This document shows positions 47,721-60,500 of a stretch of 64,000 nt of DNA, in pieces. The notes beneath the pieces are model-generated. The model ran no database searches. It was not told the origin of the DNA and saw only the letters and a program-made list of their open reading frames with translations. This DNA is from Xylogone sp. PMI_703 (Eukaryota; Ascomycota; Leotiomycetes), in the NCBI GenBank assembly GCA_021399445.1, contig JAJTUQ010000001.1, forward strand, positions 1,922,001 to 1,986,000, in the 5' to 3' direction. Numbering within the stretch: position 1 is the first letter of the stretch; each line of letters opens with the position of its first letter. A program made the translations under genes and the position numbers.

Positions 47721-50700
47721 TTAGCTTACCTTTTCCCTCAGCGTTCCCAACCACTGTTGGTAGCTCATTCCCTGATCTGCCCGGTCTTCCACGAGCAAGG
47801 TCTGTGCCCAGAGCTTCAAGCTTGGGTCGCCGTCTTCCCGGATAACGTAGAGATGTGGCACAACAATGCTGCCCACTCCTAATGCTCTGTAATCGTGTGT
47901 CTTGGCAATAACTGCGCGTACACGTTCGTTGAAGTCGTTGTCAAGCTCCGGTAAAGTCGTCTTTCCAACTTTCAGTCTTGCTCGGTCGTCAACATCAAAA
48001 ACGTCCTTTAATAATTGAGGAACAGCGTCGCGGCCAACCCAGAGGAATTGATTCTGTCCATCGGAAATCAAGTATAATCCGTACGGCACTAATCGTTCGG
48101 AAGACAAGTTAAGGGGTGGAGGTAAGACGATAGAGCCAGTATCCGGATCTGGCACTCCGCATCGATCTGGCATGTCATGGAGTGAGTAGAGTCTGGGATA
48201 GATATACTGCATCAAAAGAGGTAGTGGCAGAGTAGACAATAAGCACAACGCGGCTGATCGGAGATCCGAAGGAATCTGAGCGCTCTTTCTTAATCCAACA
48301 TTCTTGATTAAACCAAGGAATAAGAGGGGCAAAGGCCGTAGATTTGCTGGGAACTGTAATCCACCGCCTCCTAGATTGCCACCGGCAAGCTCTTTCTTGA
48401 ATGTCTGCAGTAACTCGACCAGTTTAGCCTGGAGTGCGTCACGAGCGGGCTCGAGGCCGCTGTTGAGAGCTCTTTCAACGGCCTTGTGACTGAAGAATTC
48501 TGTAATTGCAAGAGGGTCAGCGGATGCGTAGACATCAGCAAGATTGGTAGTTGTTGGCAAAGCAAGGGTTAAGACTCGAATTCGTCTCTCGCCATTAGCA
48601 GTTGTGTGCAGGACAGCCGTTTGTCTAATACAATTTAGCCCTTCATTCTGATATCAACATTTAAACATAGAACCTACAAGCAAACGATATTCTTCGTTAA
48701 CGATTCATCAATGCTAACTTCGACCACACTTATGAAAGTCAGCAAACTACTCCTAAAAGGGGCTAGGTATCAAACATACTAGCTTTGGTCTCGAGGAAAG
48801 CTGGGGAAGGCGCATAAATCCGAGCTCCTAGTAGTAAATAGTTAGTAAAATCACATCCCGCCATCAGTGGAATCAAGGTGTAATTCGCCAATTTCCTACC
48901 GATTAAAGAAGTTTCCATAGAAAGTGCTCTATAGAAGTGTCAGCATTTAGTCTTTACAGATAGATTGATGGAAGCATGGTTGCATATCCAATGAAGCCAT
49001 TAATGGCTACATGGGTCCAAAGGAGTATGTCTAATTTCACTGACCATTCTCAGCCCAGTAGTAGCTCTCACACGAAGAACGGCCTCCAACCCAATTTCAG
49101 CTGACAGGTAGTCACTGAATTCTGTAGCAAATTTGATGGCATCTTCGCTTCTTCCTGCATTCCAGCTGTACTCTTGTTAGAAACGTCAACACTAGCAGAG
49201 AAATTATTATTGATATGTACCCTGGATAGAAGTATGTCTGACCACCGGTATATCGCGGCAAGTTACTTAAAGAAGCGACTAACACATAGTTAATATAATA
49301 TCTTAAAAACTTATGAGGCTCTGAGAAGCTCACCATCCTGATAGGATGAGGAGAACAGGAACATATCGATCGAGACTTGATTTTTCGAACATTCAACAGC
49401 GAAAGATTTGTAGAAGCTGTTTGCAGTTTGAAGCAGACTACCTTCTTTTGAGGTGCCCAGTAGCTTCTTATCTTCTCTCATCTCCAGTTTCCCAGCTCCA
49501 AGGGTTGGCAAGGACGCAGAGATGACAACTAGCTTTCCGCCCAGCGGTGATATTAACTTGTGACCGGCTCTCAGAGCCGAACCCATACAAGACACGCTAG
49601 TCTGGTTGTGTTGGAACATTGATGGAAGGGCATTGAGAAATTTTTCGATGTTCAGCCGAGATTCGCTGAGAGGAACCAGTAATCCCTCTGGGATAGGGAG
49701 GAATACCTCTTCAAGATCACTTACGACGAGGGATCTAGTTTCGGCTGCCTCCTCAGTATCCTTAGGAACCGCAAAATAGTGCAGCCCGGCGTCGACTGCT
49801 ATGAAACCTAGCTGTTTGAGACGTTAAAAGAGATAATTTCTATCAATGCAAAGTCATTAGCTTACCCGAGTTCTTCTATCTGCGTTGGGAATTCTGTTCA
49901 ATGAATCTAAAATTGTTCTGGCGCTAGTTGCAAGGAGACCGCTGGAGACGGCGGCGTAGGTGACATCAAACTGCACTCGTTAGTTGTTGTCCTGGTTAGA
50001 TACAGATACGCCCTCAGAATATAACTAAGGGCATGAATCTGTATAATTACTTTGTGGGGATTCTACGTACGAGGAATAGATAGACTAATGGTTGAGGTGG
50101 CCGCACCTGTAGCCTGCGTTAACAAAAGAACTGAGTTTCAAGGCGTGTTATGAAAGTACCATGTATTCCTGTGGGGCAACAAACTCGACGCAAGCATGAT
50201 TAAGCTCAGGTCGTAGCCATCGATCTACAGATTTCTGGGCGGCTGCATCCCAGTCAAACGCTTGGGGAACATCGCTGCACACAATGTAAGCATCTTAATT
50301 TACCAGCAAAGCACAAGTGAGCTTACTTCTGTATGAGTAGTTAGCAATTGACTCTTGAAATTGTGAAATATGTAACCAAAACGTACCGTTAAATTACACA
50401 TATTGCATCTCCATCTGTGTCCATGGTCCAAAAATGTGACGTATGGGTTAATATATGATCTGCACCTTCGACAACGTGAGATGACTTGGTCTCCAACTAC
50501 CGGCACTGGGTCTTCTGCATCATGCAGAGCACCATATGGTTGAATAACGAGCGCAAAAGGCAGCTTCGACTTCTTGAGGAGGGAATGGGTGGTCGGTACA
50601 GCATTGAGAGTAGATCGAACATATCTCGGAGGACAGTTGGCATCGGGTGACGGAGTGACGCTGGACTAGAAACAGGCATTAATTGATGAAGATGCAAAGG

Positions 50701-51375
50701 GAATTTAGAGATACAGTTACTAACATTAGGAGGTAAGATAATTGGAGGTGGAGGCAGGTCCAATTCCGCAACATTAACAGGTTGGTTCAGTAGATCGGTT
50801 GGATATAGCTGATTCAAGACAGCTGGTCGAGCTGCTCCTTGTGGTGGTTGTCCTCCTGGTTGCGGTCCAGCACCGAGACCCATTTGTCCCATACCCTGAG
50901 TGATGCCAGCAACCCCTCCCGCCGGGGATGCTCCAGGTCCTGGGTATCCTGGTTCTGGAGGTTGATATCCAAGTGGGGCATTGCCATATGGCGCAGGTTG
51001 CCCATAAGCCGGTGCAGGACCTCCAAGTCCTGGAGATGCAACAGGACCGCCATATTGTGGTTGAGCACCATATTGAGGATCTGTCTGCTGCGGATAACCA
51101 CCACCGTAAGGGTGAGCTTCCCCAGGTCGAACATATGCGGCACCGCCGCCTTGAGCTTGTCCTCCTAAAGCAGAGTTGGCACCGGCACCAAAATCATAAG
51201 CTTGTGCAGCATATCCCCTCTTCTTCTTCTTTGTGCCTTCGTGCTCGTGAGGTCCTCCTGGGGGGGGAGGGGAAGTGGTAGTGCCGAAGCCAGGCTGAGG
51301 TGGCATCTGTTGGGGATCTTGCTCCAGAGGATAACCCTGGCCAGGGCCTGGATATCCGCCCTGAGGAGTCGCCAT
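47721..51375 (-). CDS. SEC24: COPII coat protein SEC24
   Basis: Cargo-binding subunit of the COPII coat that buds vesicles from the ER. Thirteen exons give 958 aa: 51375-50725, 50665-50387, 50328-50327, 50274-50160, 50106-50071, 49970-49866, 49811-49334, 49278-49221, 49165-49045, 48928-48900, 48827-48780, 48728-48678 and 48624-47721. The N-terminus is a Pro/Gly/Gln/Tyr-rich tail. The zinc finger is [18 protein letters not shown] then RWRCNMC, followed by [10 protein letters not shown], the trunk ([18 protein letters not shown]), the beta-sandwich, helical region and gelsolin-like domain ([16 protein letters not shown]). Exon 3 is only 2 nt and is needed for frame. The 3' end is either the stop at 47721 or, if a canonical intron (GTAAGC to ACTCAG) is used, a tiny last exon ending at 47628. 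Confidence 0.93.
50327..50328 (-). other. SEC24: 2-nt microexon (AA) of SEC24
   Basis: Exon 2 ends in phase 0 with Thr (ACG) before GTACGT; the next long exon begins C GAT GTT CCC. Frame needs two bases. Between lie ...TGCTAAC...CATACAG, AA, GTAAGC..., that is a branch site, an acceptor, two bases and a donor. Inclusion yields ACG AAC GAT, the conserved T-N-D of SEC24. Flanking introns are 58 and 52 nt. Confidence 0.75.
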
Positions 51376-52019
51376 TTCTCCTACAGCTCGTTGATTGTTG
51401 CTCTGGGAGAATCAAGAGCTGCGTAGACGCAATCGAAGCTGGGACGTTGTGTTGCGAAGCTCAAAGAGGATGGTGTGGTATTTTAAAAAGAGTGTTGACG
51501 ATTGCGGGAGAGAGCAAGGTTCAATATACCGTCCAAGCTTACTTCAGGCCACGATTCGCTGAAGTAACACGTAGCGCCCAGGAAGCTCAGAGCATAAAAA
51601 AGATAAGGTATGTAAGGGAGCCTAAAATCTGGAAATGTTATGCTGTGCTACCGAATTATAAGGACACTCGTTCACTCATGGGCGGAAAGCTCAGTCTCGA
51701 ATCGAATGAGGTAGCCCCCCGGTTTTTGATATTCCTGGTTTGCCCACACTCTGGGAAATCTGGTCGCTTGAAGTTTATCCGTTATCACGTGGCTCGGCGG
51801 TACTCGTACAGCCTGGTCTCACATGCACTACGCCGTACCTTCTCAGCTGAAGCTGTGTGCTAACTAACTAAAGGGACCCAACTACAACTCCCCCATTGTT
51901 CTCTTCCCACACTCCTTTTCACACGTTCTCTACCACCAAACTACTCAATTTCATTTCCAGTCACTCCTTTAACATATCCAACTAATTCAAAAATTTACGC
52001 TATTTAAACCCCTCCAATC
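51376..52019. other. Intergenic, SEC24 and small membrane protein promoters
   Basis: 644 bp between divergent starts. A plus-strand frame at 51300-51863 starts inside SEC24 and has no supporting features. Nothing else recognised. Confidence 0.5.
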
Positions 52020-52438
52020 ATGGCCTGGGGACATTCCACATCAAAACCACCTCCCCCGCCCCGCTCCGCGCTCAGGTACCGCACCCTTTGCTACCCGCAA
52101 ATCCCCCTTGACCCCAAGAAAGGCATGCAGATCGCAAACACAAAAACTAACAAATATTATACAGCAAGCTCCTCCCGCTATTTTTTCTCTTCGCCGTGGT
52201 ATTTTTCTTCGCCTTCATCGGATACCACCTCTACCTCTCGGTGCAGAAGATCTCCTCGACCGCGTCCCAGAAGATGGACGCCAAGCATATCTCGCTCCAT
52301 CGCGACGGCATGAAGGTCGGGGTTAAGGAGCTCAAGAACGAGAGATACGTCGATAAAACACAAAACGTGCTGGTCAAGGCGTGGAATTTGGGGAGTGTCT
52401 CGCATGAGGAGGTGCATGCTGAAGCTAGAAAACCGTAG
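52020..52438 (+). CDS. Small single-pass membrane protein, unknown
   Basis: Exons 52020-52075 and 52165-52438 (89-nt intron) encode 109 aa. The first 18 residues are polar with a run of five Pro. A strongly hydrophobic helix follows at about 20-42 (LLPLFFLFAVVFFFAFIGY), then HLYLSVQKIS and a charged helical tail rich in Lys and Glu (KVGVKELKNERYVDKTQNVL). With no cleavable signal it is probably a tail-facing membrane protein of the secretory pathway or mitochondria. I recognise no family. Splicing is supported because the unspliced frame breaks the hydrophobic helix. A donor-like GTAGGT overlaps the stop, so an additional exon is possible. Confidence 0.75.
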
Positions 52439-53186
52439 GTTCTTCCTTTGGTTGATTTAAAAGTTTCTTTCTTGCTTTCCTGCTTGTGTCACTGTTTCAT
52501 AACCAGTTTATCATTAACTGCCACATTAAAATGCTACAATAATGGTGCTAATAATACATGCTAGGTATTCGAGAACACCATCTCACTCATAAGGCGTACA
52601 CGGCTATGGCAAGACCATAATAATGGACCGTGGTGACAGGAATATGTCGATGTGTTTCTCTTTATGTTCATAACTTTGTTTTACTAGGCGATATATATGC
52701 ACCGGATGCGATCATGGCGATATGTATTATCTTGGAGCCAATCAAGACTGTAAGTAGTTTCAGTGAGGTGTTATCCTCGATACTATTCAAGGCGAATAGG
52801 ACTTGTTTTTACTACATTTTTATATGTATGAGATTATGGTTAGGAATCATACACCAGCTTTTTTGTGTGTGTGTGTGCTTTTAAGTGATTAACTGCTTTT
52901 GATCTCAATGTCCCCAATCTTGAGACCTAGCACAATACACCCATCCAAAGGAGCTACCACTCAGACATAAACTCCGCCCAGCTCCTGAACGTGCTAAAGG
53001 AAATTGCAAAATCAGAAGACCACCGATGTCCTAAATTCGGCCTTGAAATACATGAGATTTTCAAATCAAATTCATAAGTCATATCTCCTTGGATCGTACA
53101 CCAAGTGACAAGCAACCACTTGCCACTTTATAATTAAGCAAAGGCTAAGCAGTCCCGCTGCATATTCAGCACAAGGGACCTTGCTT
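52439..53186. other. Intergenic, convergent 3' flanks
   Basis: AT-rich. Contains a (GT)6 run at 52865-52877. No gene recognised. Confidence 0.5.
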
Positions 53187-55285
53187 TTAAAGAGCAAAAA
53201 ATCCCGCCATAACTCTTTCTACTGTCTCCCCTTGATTATTGCTGGCGTTCTGAATAATCTTCTTGCGCTCCTTCTCCCACAGCTCCTTTTGAAGCTGCTT
53301 CTGCTGGGAAGAACCTGGATCTCCAGGTGTTGAGGATTGAGACGCAGGGCTACTTAAGTGCAAAGCGGCTAGTTTGGCGATCAACTTGGGATCATGGAAA
53401 GCACTGGTCATTTGATCTCGACGAACGATCATAGATGGAAGACGGAGTTCAAGCTGTGGCGGGTTAGCATTGTAGACGAACAAGAAAGAACCTTATCAAA
53501 CTGTGAGAGCTTACATGGCCCAGCATCCGTGATTGATTCATCCCCATCATATCGCCAATATATTTCAACCGACCCTTCGCCCAGGCTCTCTGCGCATCGG
53601 TAGTAAAATCACTGCCAGCAACGGATAGTAGACCCCATTGACAAAAGTAACCCCCTAGCCCCTTTGGGGCGACGTCTTCATCGTCACCGCATGCGAACCC
53701 GCCAGTGCCGGCATGCTTCAAGTTTCCATCCTTGCCCACTCGCCATCCGAGAAAGTACGGAGCTGAGGCAATGATGTCTGTCACAACATCGACTCCGATT
53801 CGAGCAGCAGTGGCATACTCAGGAGTAGTGCGATAATCGACGGGGGCGCAAACCCATGCAGTACAGCGGATTATCATACCAGACAGAAATATCCTTGCTA
53901 TGCGCGCATGGTTCCATACGTAGGCAATGAAAAAGTCGTCAAACATGTCAACTCGACCAGGGCAGAGCTCTGCATTGGTTAAGTCGCCACCAGGGATGTT
54001 CTCAATCCAAGCAACACTTTTTGGTCTCCATTTTTCAGGTAGAGAATTTTCCCAGTCCTGAAATTCCTGCTCCATCGCCTGAGACTGCTTCATCACAGCC
54101 AGGACCTTTTCAATGTTGGCCGGTGTCCGAGGTGAAGCCGCTAGTATATTGTTTATGCTGGCTCGGAGTTCCGCAACACGGATTGAAGTTTTCGTAACGA
54201 ATCTCGAATCCCCCTCGTTGATATCGTCTGATATCCACCAATCAACGCCCAGGGATGGATGTTTTGACGCTGCCATACAATTGACAATCTGGAGGCAGTC
54301 AGCATTCGAGCAATAGGGATGTCACTCTGGGGCTTTACCATATGGTTTCTGACGGTGACGAATAGTGAATGACCAATCTTTGAACTTAGCTGCTTTTTTC
54401 CTCTTAGTTTCACAAGCTGTACCGCTCCTTCCACATGTGCACCCCATGCCAGTACATTGCCCCGCTCCGATGCTATTGACTATTTGATAGTTAGTGAGTT
54501 CTCTGTACTGGATCAATGAAGACCTACCTCAAAAAGCCCCAAACAAAGAACGGCAGCGAGAGTAGAGTCTTCCTTTTGTAGAGTCTGGTCTTGGAGGGCA
54601 AGATTAGTAAGCCGCAAAGCTTGAGCATACTTGGTGAAGGCTTGATGCATCAAGCCACTTCCTTTTGCGTTTGGTCGATTGGCAAGAGCTGCCATTGCAA
54701 CAGCTTGAAAGGCAGCAATAACAACCGAGTCGGGACTCTCGGTCTTCACCATTGGGACAAGGAAGTCAAGGTAGCCTCCTGGACTGCTCTCCTTGTGCAT
54801 AAGAACATAGTTGGCGAGGAAGTAACAGGGAGCCTGTTGCTCAACAGGCACACCGACAGGCTCCGCCAAGAAATTCGACATTAGTTTGCGGGCTTGTAAT
54901 GCAGGCTCAATCACGAGATTATCATTCTGGGGTTTCACGAGGCTTGAACTTGCTAGGTCTTGGTCGAAAGTTTTGTCGAATCCAGGCGGACCAGTCTTCT
55001 TTACGACAACTGTCCGGCGGGCTCTTCTCTCCGTTGCCTGGGTTTCATTCCGGAAAACTAGATCGAAATCGTCCTTGTATCCAGGACATTGCCGTCTAGA
55101 TTTCTGGCACTGTAGGCAAGTTGGTCTGGTCTCATCGCACTGCGTTCCCGTCGTCAATCAACAACGGCTCCCGGGATACGGACCAAGAAAGGAGAGGAGT
55201 AAGGCAAGTGAATCTGGGTTCGTACCTTAATCCTTCGGGTTCTGCACATCTGGCAGCCTCTTGAAGGCTTGCCGCAATAGACCAT
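53187..55285 (-). CDS. Zn(II)2Cys6 transcription factor
   Basis: Fungal binuclear-zinc-cluster regulator with a Fungal_trans_2-like effector region. Exons 55285-55226, 55139-54528, 54479-54339, 54288-53515 and 53453-53187 encode 617 aa. The first junction completes the cluster: GCQMCRTRRIK joined to CDETRPTCLQCQKSRRQC, with spacing C-x2-C-x6-C-x6-C-x2-C-x6-C. Then comes PGYKDDFDLVFRNE, typical of this subfamily, where a GYRD-like stretch follows the cluster. The rest is a helical middle-homology region (QARKLMSNFLAEPVG, ALRLTNLALQDQTLQKEDST, AAVLCLGLFE, HPSLGVDWWI) and a short polar C-terminus. Target genes are unknown; no biosynthetic cluster lies next to it. All four introns (86, 48, 50, 61 nt) keep frame. 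Confidence 0.88.
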
Positions 55286-57585
55286 GGTGAGAGAGGCGGT
55301 ACATCCGCGGAGAAGAAAATAGCTTTCAAAGTAGGAGATAGTTTGCAATAGCTCGATAACTTTCTAAGATGCACTAATGGAAACGATTGAGAGATAGTTA
55401 AGATTGAGTGAGGGAAATACAAGAGAAAAAAGGGCAGAAACGGTTGAAGACCAGTGTCAAGCAGGGTCCGAATGGTTGTGCAGCAGGATGAAACCCGTTA
55501 CCGATGCTAAGCCATCCTGCCAGTGGCCAGGTTTTTGGGAACCCGACGGAGGAGTGGATCGGATTATTGGAGCAAGAACAAAGAGAGTAAGTATATGTAC
55601 CAGTGTCGTTGAAGCGTCAAGACCATCCAAACATTCATAGATCGGAGGCCTGTTTGCTTGCTAATGGACGCTGGGAACTCGGGGAAGAGCCAGAGCCCCA
55701 CGGATGACAGGGGCGAGGGTTAAATGGAAGGAACAGGCGGGTGAGCCGATGGGATCTATTGGGGTCCAGGGCAAACGAGTCCCCTGTCGACCTGAGCCTA
55801 AAGCTTGTCTTTGCAATATTTACTGGAAGGATACCGTTGAGCTGGTACAGCAACTGGCATTACTCGTGGACCACCACGAGGGTACCGTATCCACGGGTAT
55901 AAGTGGGAGGAGTAAAGGGCCGAGGTTGCTCATCCACGTATGGACAGTAGCGTGCAATCGCTGAATTGGTGGGCGCCTCAATGTTACTTTGACATGCAGG
56001 CGCTGGAGCTTGTGCTGTGCTGTAGGACCGAACCAGCGATCCTTCAGTGGTCGCTTGGGAGCCATGAGCAGGGAAAGACGGGCACGACTGGGGGAACTAT
56101 CTCTGGCGCAGATGCAGTGGCGGTTGGGCGTTTGGGCGCTGTGGACCTCTCGGTGGCGTGAGAGATACCAGCTGAACCACCCCCGAGCCAGAGGCCCAGA
56201 GGCCCCCGAATGGCACCTACAGTACAGTAGGAGACCCAGTAGTACCCAGCACAGTCGTACCGGCGCCGCAATCTCGCAGTGCAGAGGTACCTCTCGGCCC
56301 TGTACCCACGGGGCTAGGGTTGCGGCTGCTTCGGCTGCCAACCGAACCCTCAACGGGCCTGCAGAGTGTGTGAGTTGCACTGCACAGGCTCAGTCTGGCA
56401 GCTGCACACGTTGGTGCTGCATGCACCTGGAATCAATATTTCTTGTGCTATCTTTTTTTATAGAGACAGACAAACACAGAGAGCAGAGCTGGAAGAATTG
56501 AAAGAGCCTGGTAACAGCTATCAATAGTTGAAAAGCCCAGCTGTGGTGCGATTAAAGTTGCCTTGGCCTTCCTCATTCAGAACGGGCGCGTTCTTTCCTT
56601 TCAACACCCAGGAACATCGTCAGGCCCAGAGCAGAAGCAGCCGAAGGGGGCCGTTCCTAGTGGGCCGTGGTGGAAGGCACCAAAATCGCCCCTTGACTGA
56701 CAAACCTTTGGGTAAGCCACCGTCTGGCGCCATTGTGAAGAGTCTATTGCTCCGTTCTGGTTTAGGTTGTGCCCTTGTGCTACTGCTATTCGGATATCTT
56801 GTATACTCCGTACATCCAACTCATTTATACCTCTTACTACATGTCGTCTGCTTCGTCGTTTTTAATCTACTCAGCAGGCATGGCAGCAGGGCAGCAGTCA
56901 GGTCTTTATTAATTGACATCCATTCGGGTTTCTGGAAGAAGAAACATATGATATCCGGAATCCCAGATGCAACCCTGGATCTCTGGGGTAGATCGAGATA
57001 CCTCCGTACCGCCAGTACCTTTCACCCGGCATCCACAGTGGTAATGTGGCCCCGCCGTCATATCGGCCGCCGTCTGTCAGTGCGCTATCTGAAACACCCA
57101 TCCAATCCCGGAAGCACCACCGCGATATCAAACCAAGAAACCTCGGCCTAGCCTACGAGATTAAAATTACACTGTAAACATTCATTTCCCTTCGTGTCTC
57201 TTTGTAGGCATGTTAGACGAGGAAACATCAGTGACTTATTCGGAGTGACTCCTATCATTTGGATACCCACTTCGAAGTCTAGAATGTCCAGGATTTCGTT
57301 CAGGCAACTGCAAGCTTACCAAAAATGGCTACTCAAACAATGTTCAGTTACCACATACAGCACTTATTTACCTGTGGCTAAAGCATTATGCCATTATCTC
57401 TATCTCAAATTATCCATAATGTCGCGAGACAGGAAATTTTGCGTCCCAGAAAATACTGACTCCCCAAAGACCATAGTCCCCCATCGTTGCAAGTAATACA
57501 TACAATAATAACCATTTCACCGCTTCAGAACTCCTAATGCAAGAACTCAGAAGAATCCAGGGCCGCTAACCTCTCACGTGCCATG
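55286..57585. other. Long GC-rich intergenic region upstream of the Zn2Cys6 factor
   Basis: 2.3 kb between the transcription factor start and the karyopherin stop. GC-rich at about 55440-56720, with TACAGTACAGTA at 56218-56229 and TACTCCGTA at 56804-56812. Open frames on both strands (for example 56528-57151 and 55820-56380) overlap and look like chance. No transposon ends or RNA genes seen. Confidence 0.5.
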
Positions 57586-60500
57586 TTATTCTGCAAACAT
57601 ACTGGCCACGCCATCCAGACTAGGACTTGCTTTTCTCCTCTCCGCAGGCGCTTCCTTCATAAACTCTTGTTGCATTTTACTTCTCTCTTTTCGTGCTGGT
57701 GTCGCGGATTTGGGTATCCGGCCCTGCTCACTGATACTCACTCCTTTGATATCACGCAAGAGATCGAGAACCAAGGCTCGTTGTTGCCGTTGCTGGACGT
57801 TAGATCGACAGATGTATTCAATACACTTGTCCACCGGCTTCTCCTGGATACCGGGAAGACTGAGTAGTATCTGACGCGGCGTGGTGGTGATTGGCGAGTA
57901 GTATAACAGTATCGTAGCAATAAGATGTGCGATTTCCCTCTGGAGATCGACAAAGTACGGTTCATTCAGGGACGATATGCAAGCTTTCAGCACATCAGTA
58001 CTGATGAATTCTCGGATCGTGGGCGATAAAGGGTCATTATCAACTGCGATAAACTCGGGGACGATTGAGCGGATAACTCTTAGAACTACTCCACAGCATC
58101 GCGAATCGCGCATTCGGATGGCATGCGTGCAGAAAAGGAGGAGTGGTTCTAAGATAGTGGAGGATGTGAGGCAAAATTTCCGCATGGTCGAGACAGATGC
58201 AACTTCACCATTTGCCGGTTGGTAACTCGAGAGTTCTTTAGCTGTGGGAGCATCAGGATCTATAGATGGTTAGTTGTGTATATTTCGTTTCCTGGAACAG
58301 GGGCTTATCCATACTTGGGCGCGCTGGATCAAGCAGCCCCCCGCAAAGCATCACAGCAGTGTGCGTCAACTGTCGCAATATACTTTCTTCCTTCATTTCC
58401 TCTGTAAGATCCTCGCCCTCAGTTCGCGCCATCTGTTTCTGAGTAAGTTTGTCCCACTCAAAGCTGCACTTCTCGTCAACCTGGGAGAAACATGTAGCTA
58501 ATATAGGTGGCACGAAATGATTTCTCATCTCAGTTGGACAATCATCGATAATTAATCGGACTACGTTTAGCAGTGCTATAAGTTGGTGAGATGATAGACA
58601 GTGAGCATCTGCAAACAGCGCATGTGCAAGCGGGCCTGGAAGTTCTCTAAACCCATAAAAGTTGAGCTCAAACCTGCTCATACAATATAAGATAGCATAA
58701 CTAGCTTCGCGGACCGTCCTCACTGTGCCTCTGATCGACGATGCAAATCCTTCCATGGTTGACTTTGTTCCAGTTACTCGAGCATAGAAGTCATCTTTGC
58801 TACCTTCGGATATTCCGGCTTGCCAGAATCGATCTGTCAATATACGATTAACAGTACTTCTCATCTCAGGAGGAAGTCTTGTCCAGTTTTGGGGGTTATG
58901 AAAAGCATGGGCGTGACTACAGACGTTAGTACTGTCTATGATGTTGTAATGTAAGTCTGACCTCAAAAATTTAAGAAGGCTAGGTAGTATTATCGGAAGC
59001 CTTTCTCTCCACAGTACGTTAGATACTATATAAGCAGGCGTATCTTTTTCGACCTTTTCTACAGAACACCCCAAAAATGATTTAGTTGTCCTTAGAGGAA
59101 GAGCCTTGACCCTTTCATCGAGCTCCTTCTGGATAGCCTGACCTTCGGCATCTAGTTGGTAAGAACCCCAGTCTTGAATCCCGTGTACATGTCTAGCTGC
59201 CAAATAATCTTGTACCTTACCAAGGCCCAGAAGGTCGCAAAAACCATCAAAGGAGGATATTGATTCTAATAATGCGGGATCCTGCCATAGCATCTGTACG
59301 GGGGTAATAAACGCCTCCAATCGTTGGTGTCGAATCACAGGATCAATGGTCGTAGCGCGATGACTGCTTAGTATGAGTATCTGTTACACAACAGCAGTAC
59401 AATGATGATAAGAGAATAGGCAACTCACATGATAGTAAACAGGAACGTTTGGTAAGATACCTGTCTCTTTGCATCCAGGGTACCTGAAGCAATTATCTCG
59501 TTGACTTTGGCTTCAAGCTGATCATACACATCCTGTGACACGAACCGTTAGTGAGGCTTCAGTCAAGCATCTTACACCACTTACCAAGAGTTGATCAGGC
59601 ATCCTAGTAGCTAGGCGTTGCAATTCATGGAGTCCATCAGTCTGGAGCTCCTTTACCGCATCAGAGTAGATAGCGTATTCTGGCTTCTCTACCGGGTGGC
59701 TCATTAATATATGCTCCAAGACTTTTAACATAAATGCAACTTTCTTATCAAGTGCTGAGGTCGAAAATGCCACAGCGAGTTGGAGAATCCGCTTTTGAAT
59801 GATAGGATCCTGACATTTGGTAAGCAGAGAATTAGATATATTGACTTGTGGCTCATTACTTCAAATCTCATGCCCAAAAGCCGTTCACACCAAGCCTCCA
59901 GAGTATTTTCTATTGTTATACGCTCTTGTTCCTAATAGAAAGTTAGTTATTTGAATATGAGTTCTTCACCAGGTAGATATACATCTTCCTGGGGTTTAGA
60001 CCCATGTTCCGATCGCCACTTAGTGTAACCTTTAAGTGCTGCCTCTACTGCTGTAAAGTATGCATCCACACGCAAGACAGGCATCGATGTTTTAGAATAT
60101 GTTTCCGCTATATTGTGTTAATAAAAATAGTTGCCTTGATTTAGATGGACACAAACCGGAGAATGACGGCTGGCCATCATAAAGATGTTGCATTCCTTGA
60201 TCAACTTGTCCCAATATATGGTAAATCGCCTGAGATTGCTTTTGACGAACTATAAGTTCAATAATTTGCACACAATACCTTCGATAGTTCCCTAAGAATG
60301 CATGTCTTTCGGGCACAGTATCAATATCCTCTAATAAGAACAGCAACGAAGGGTCTCCATTATCCTCTGAGACGCTTTCATACCGTATGAGTCTAGAGCA
60401 ACAAAGCTCTAATAGAGGCGCAATAATAGGAGTAACAGTATGTGAGCCACCTATAGGTTCGGAGCGTAATAATCGGGTCCAGGTCACTAAAATTGGAATC

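Noticed and set aside
55820..56380. 186-codon minus-strand frame upstream of the Zn2Cys6 factor
   Set aside because: Overlaps a 170-codon plus-strand frame in the same GC-rich tract; composition looks random.
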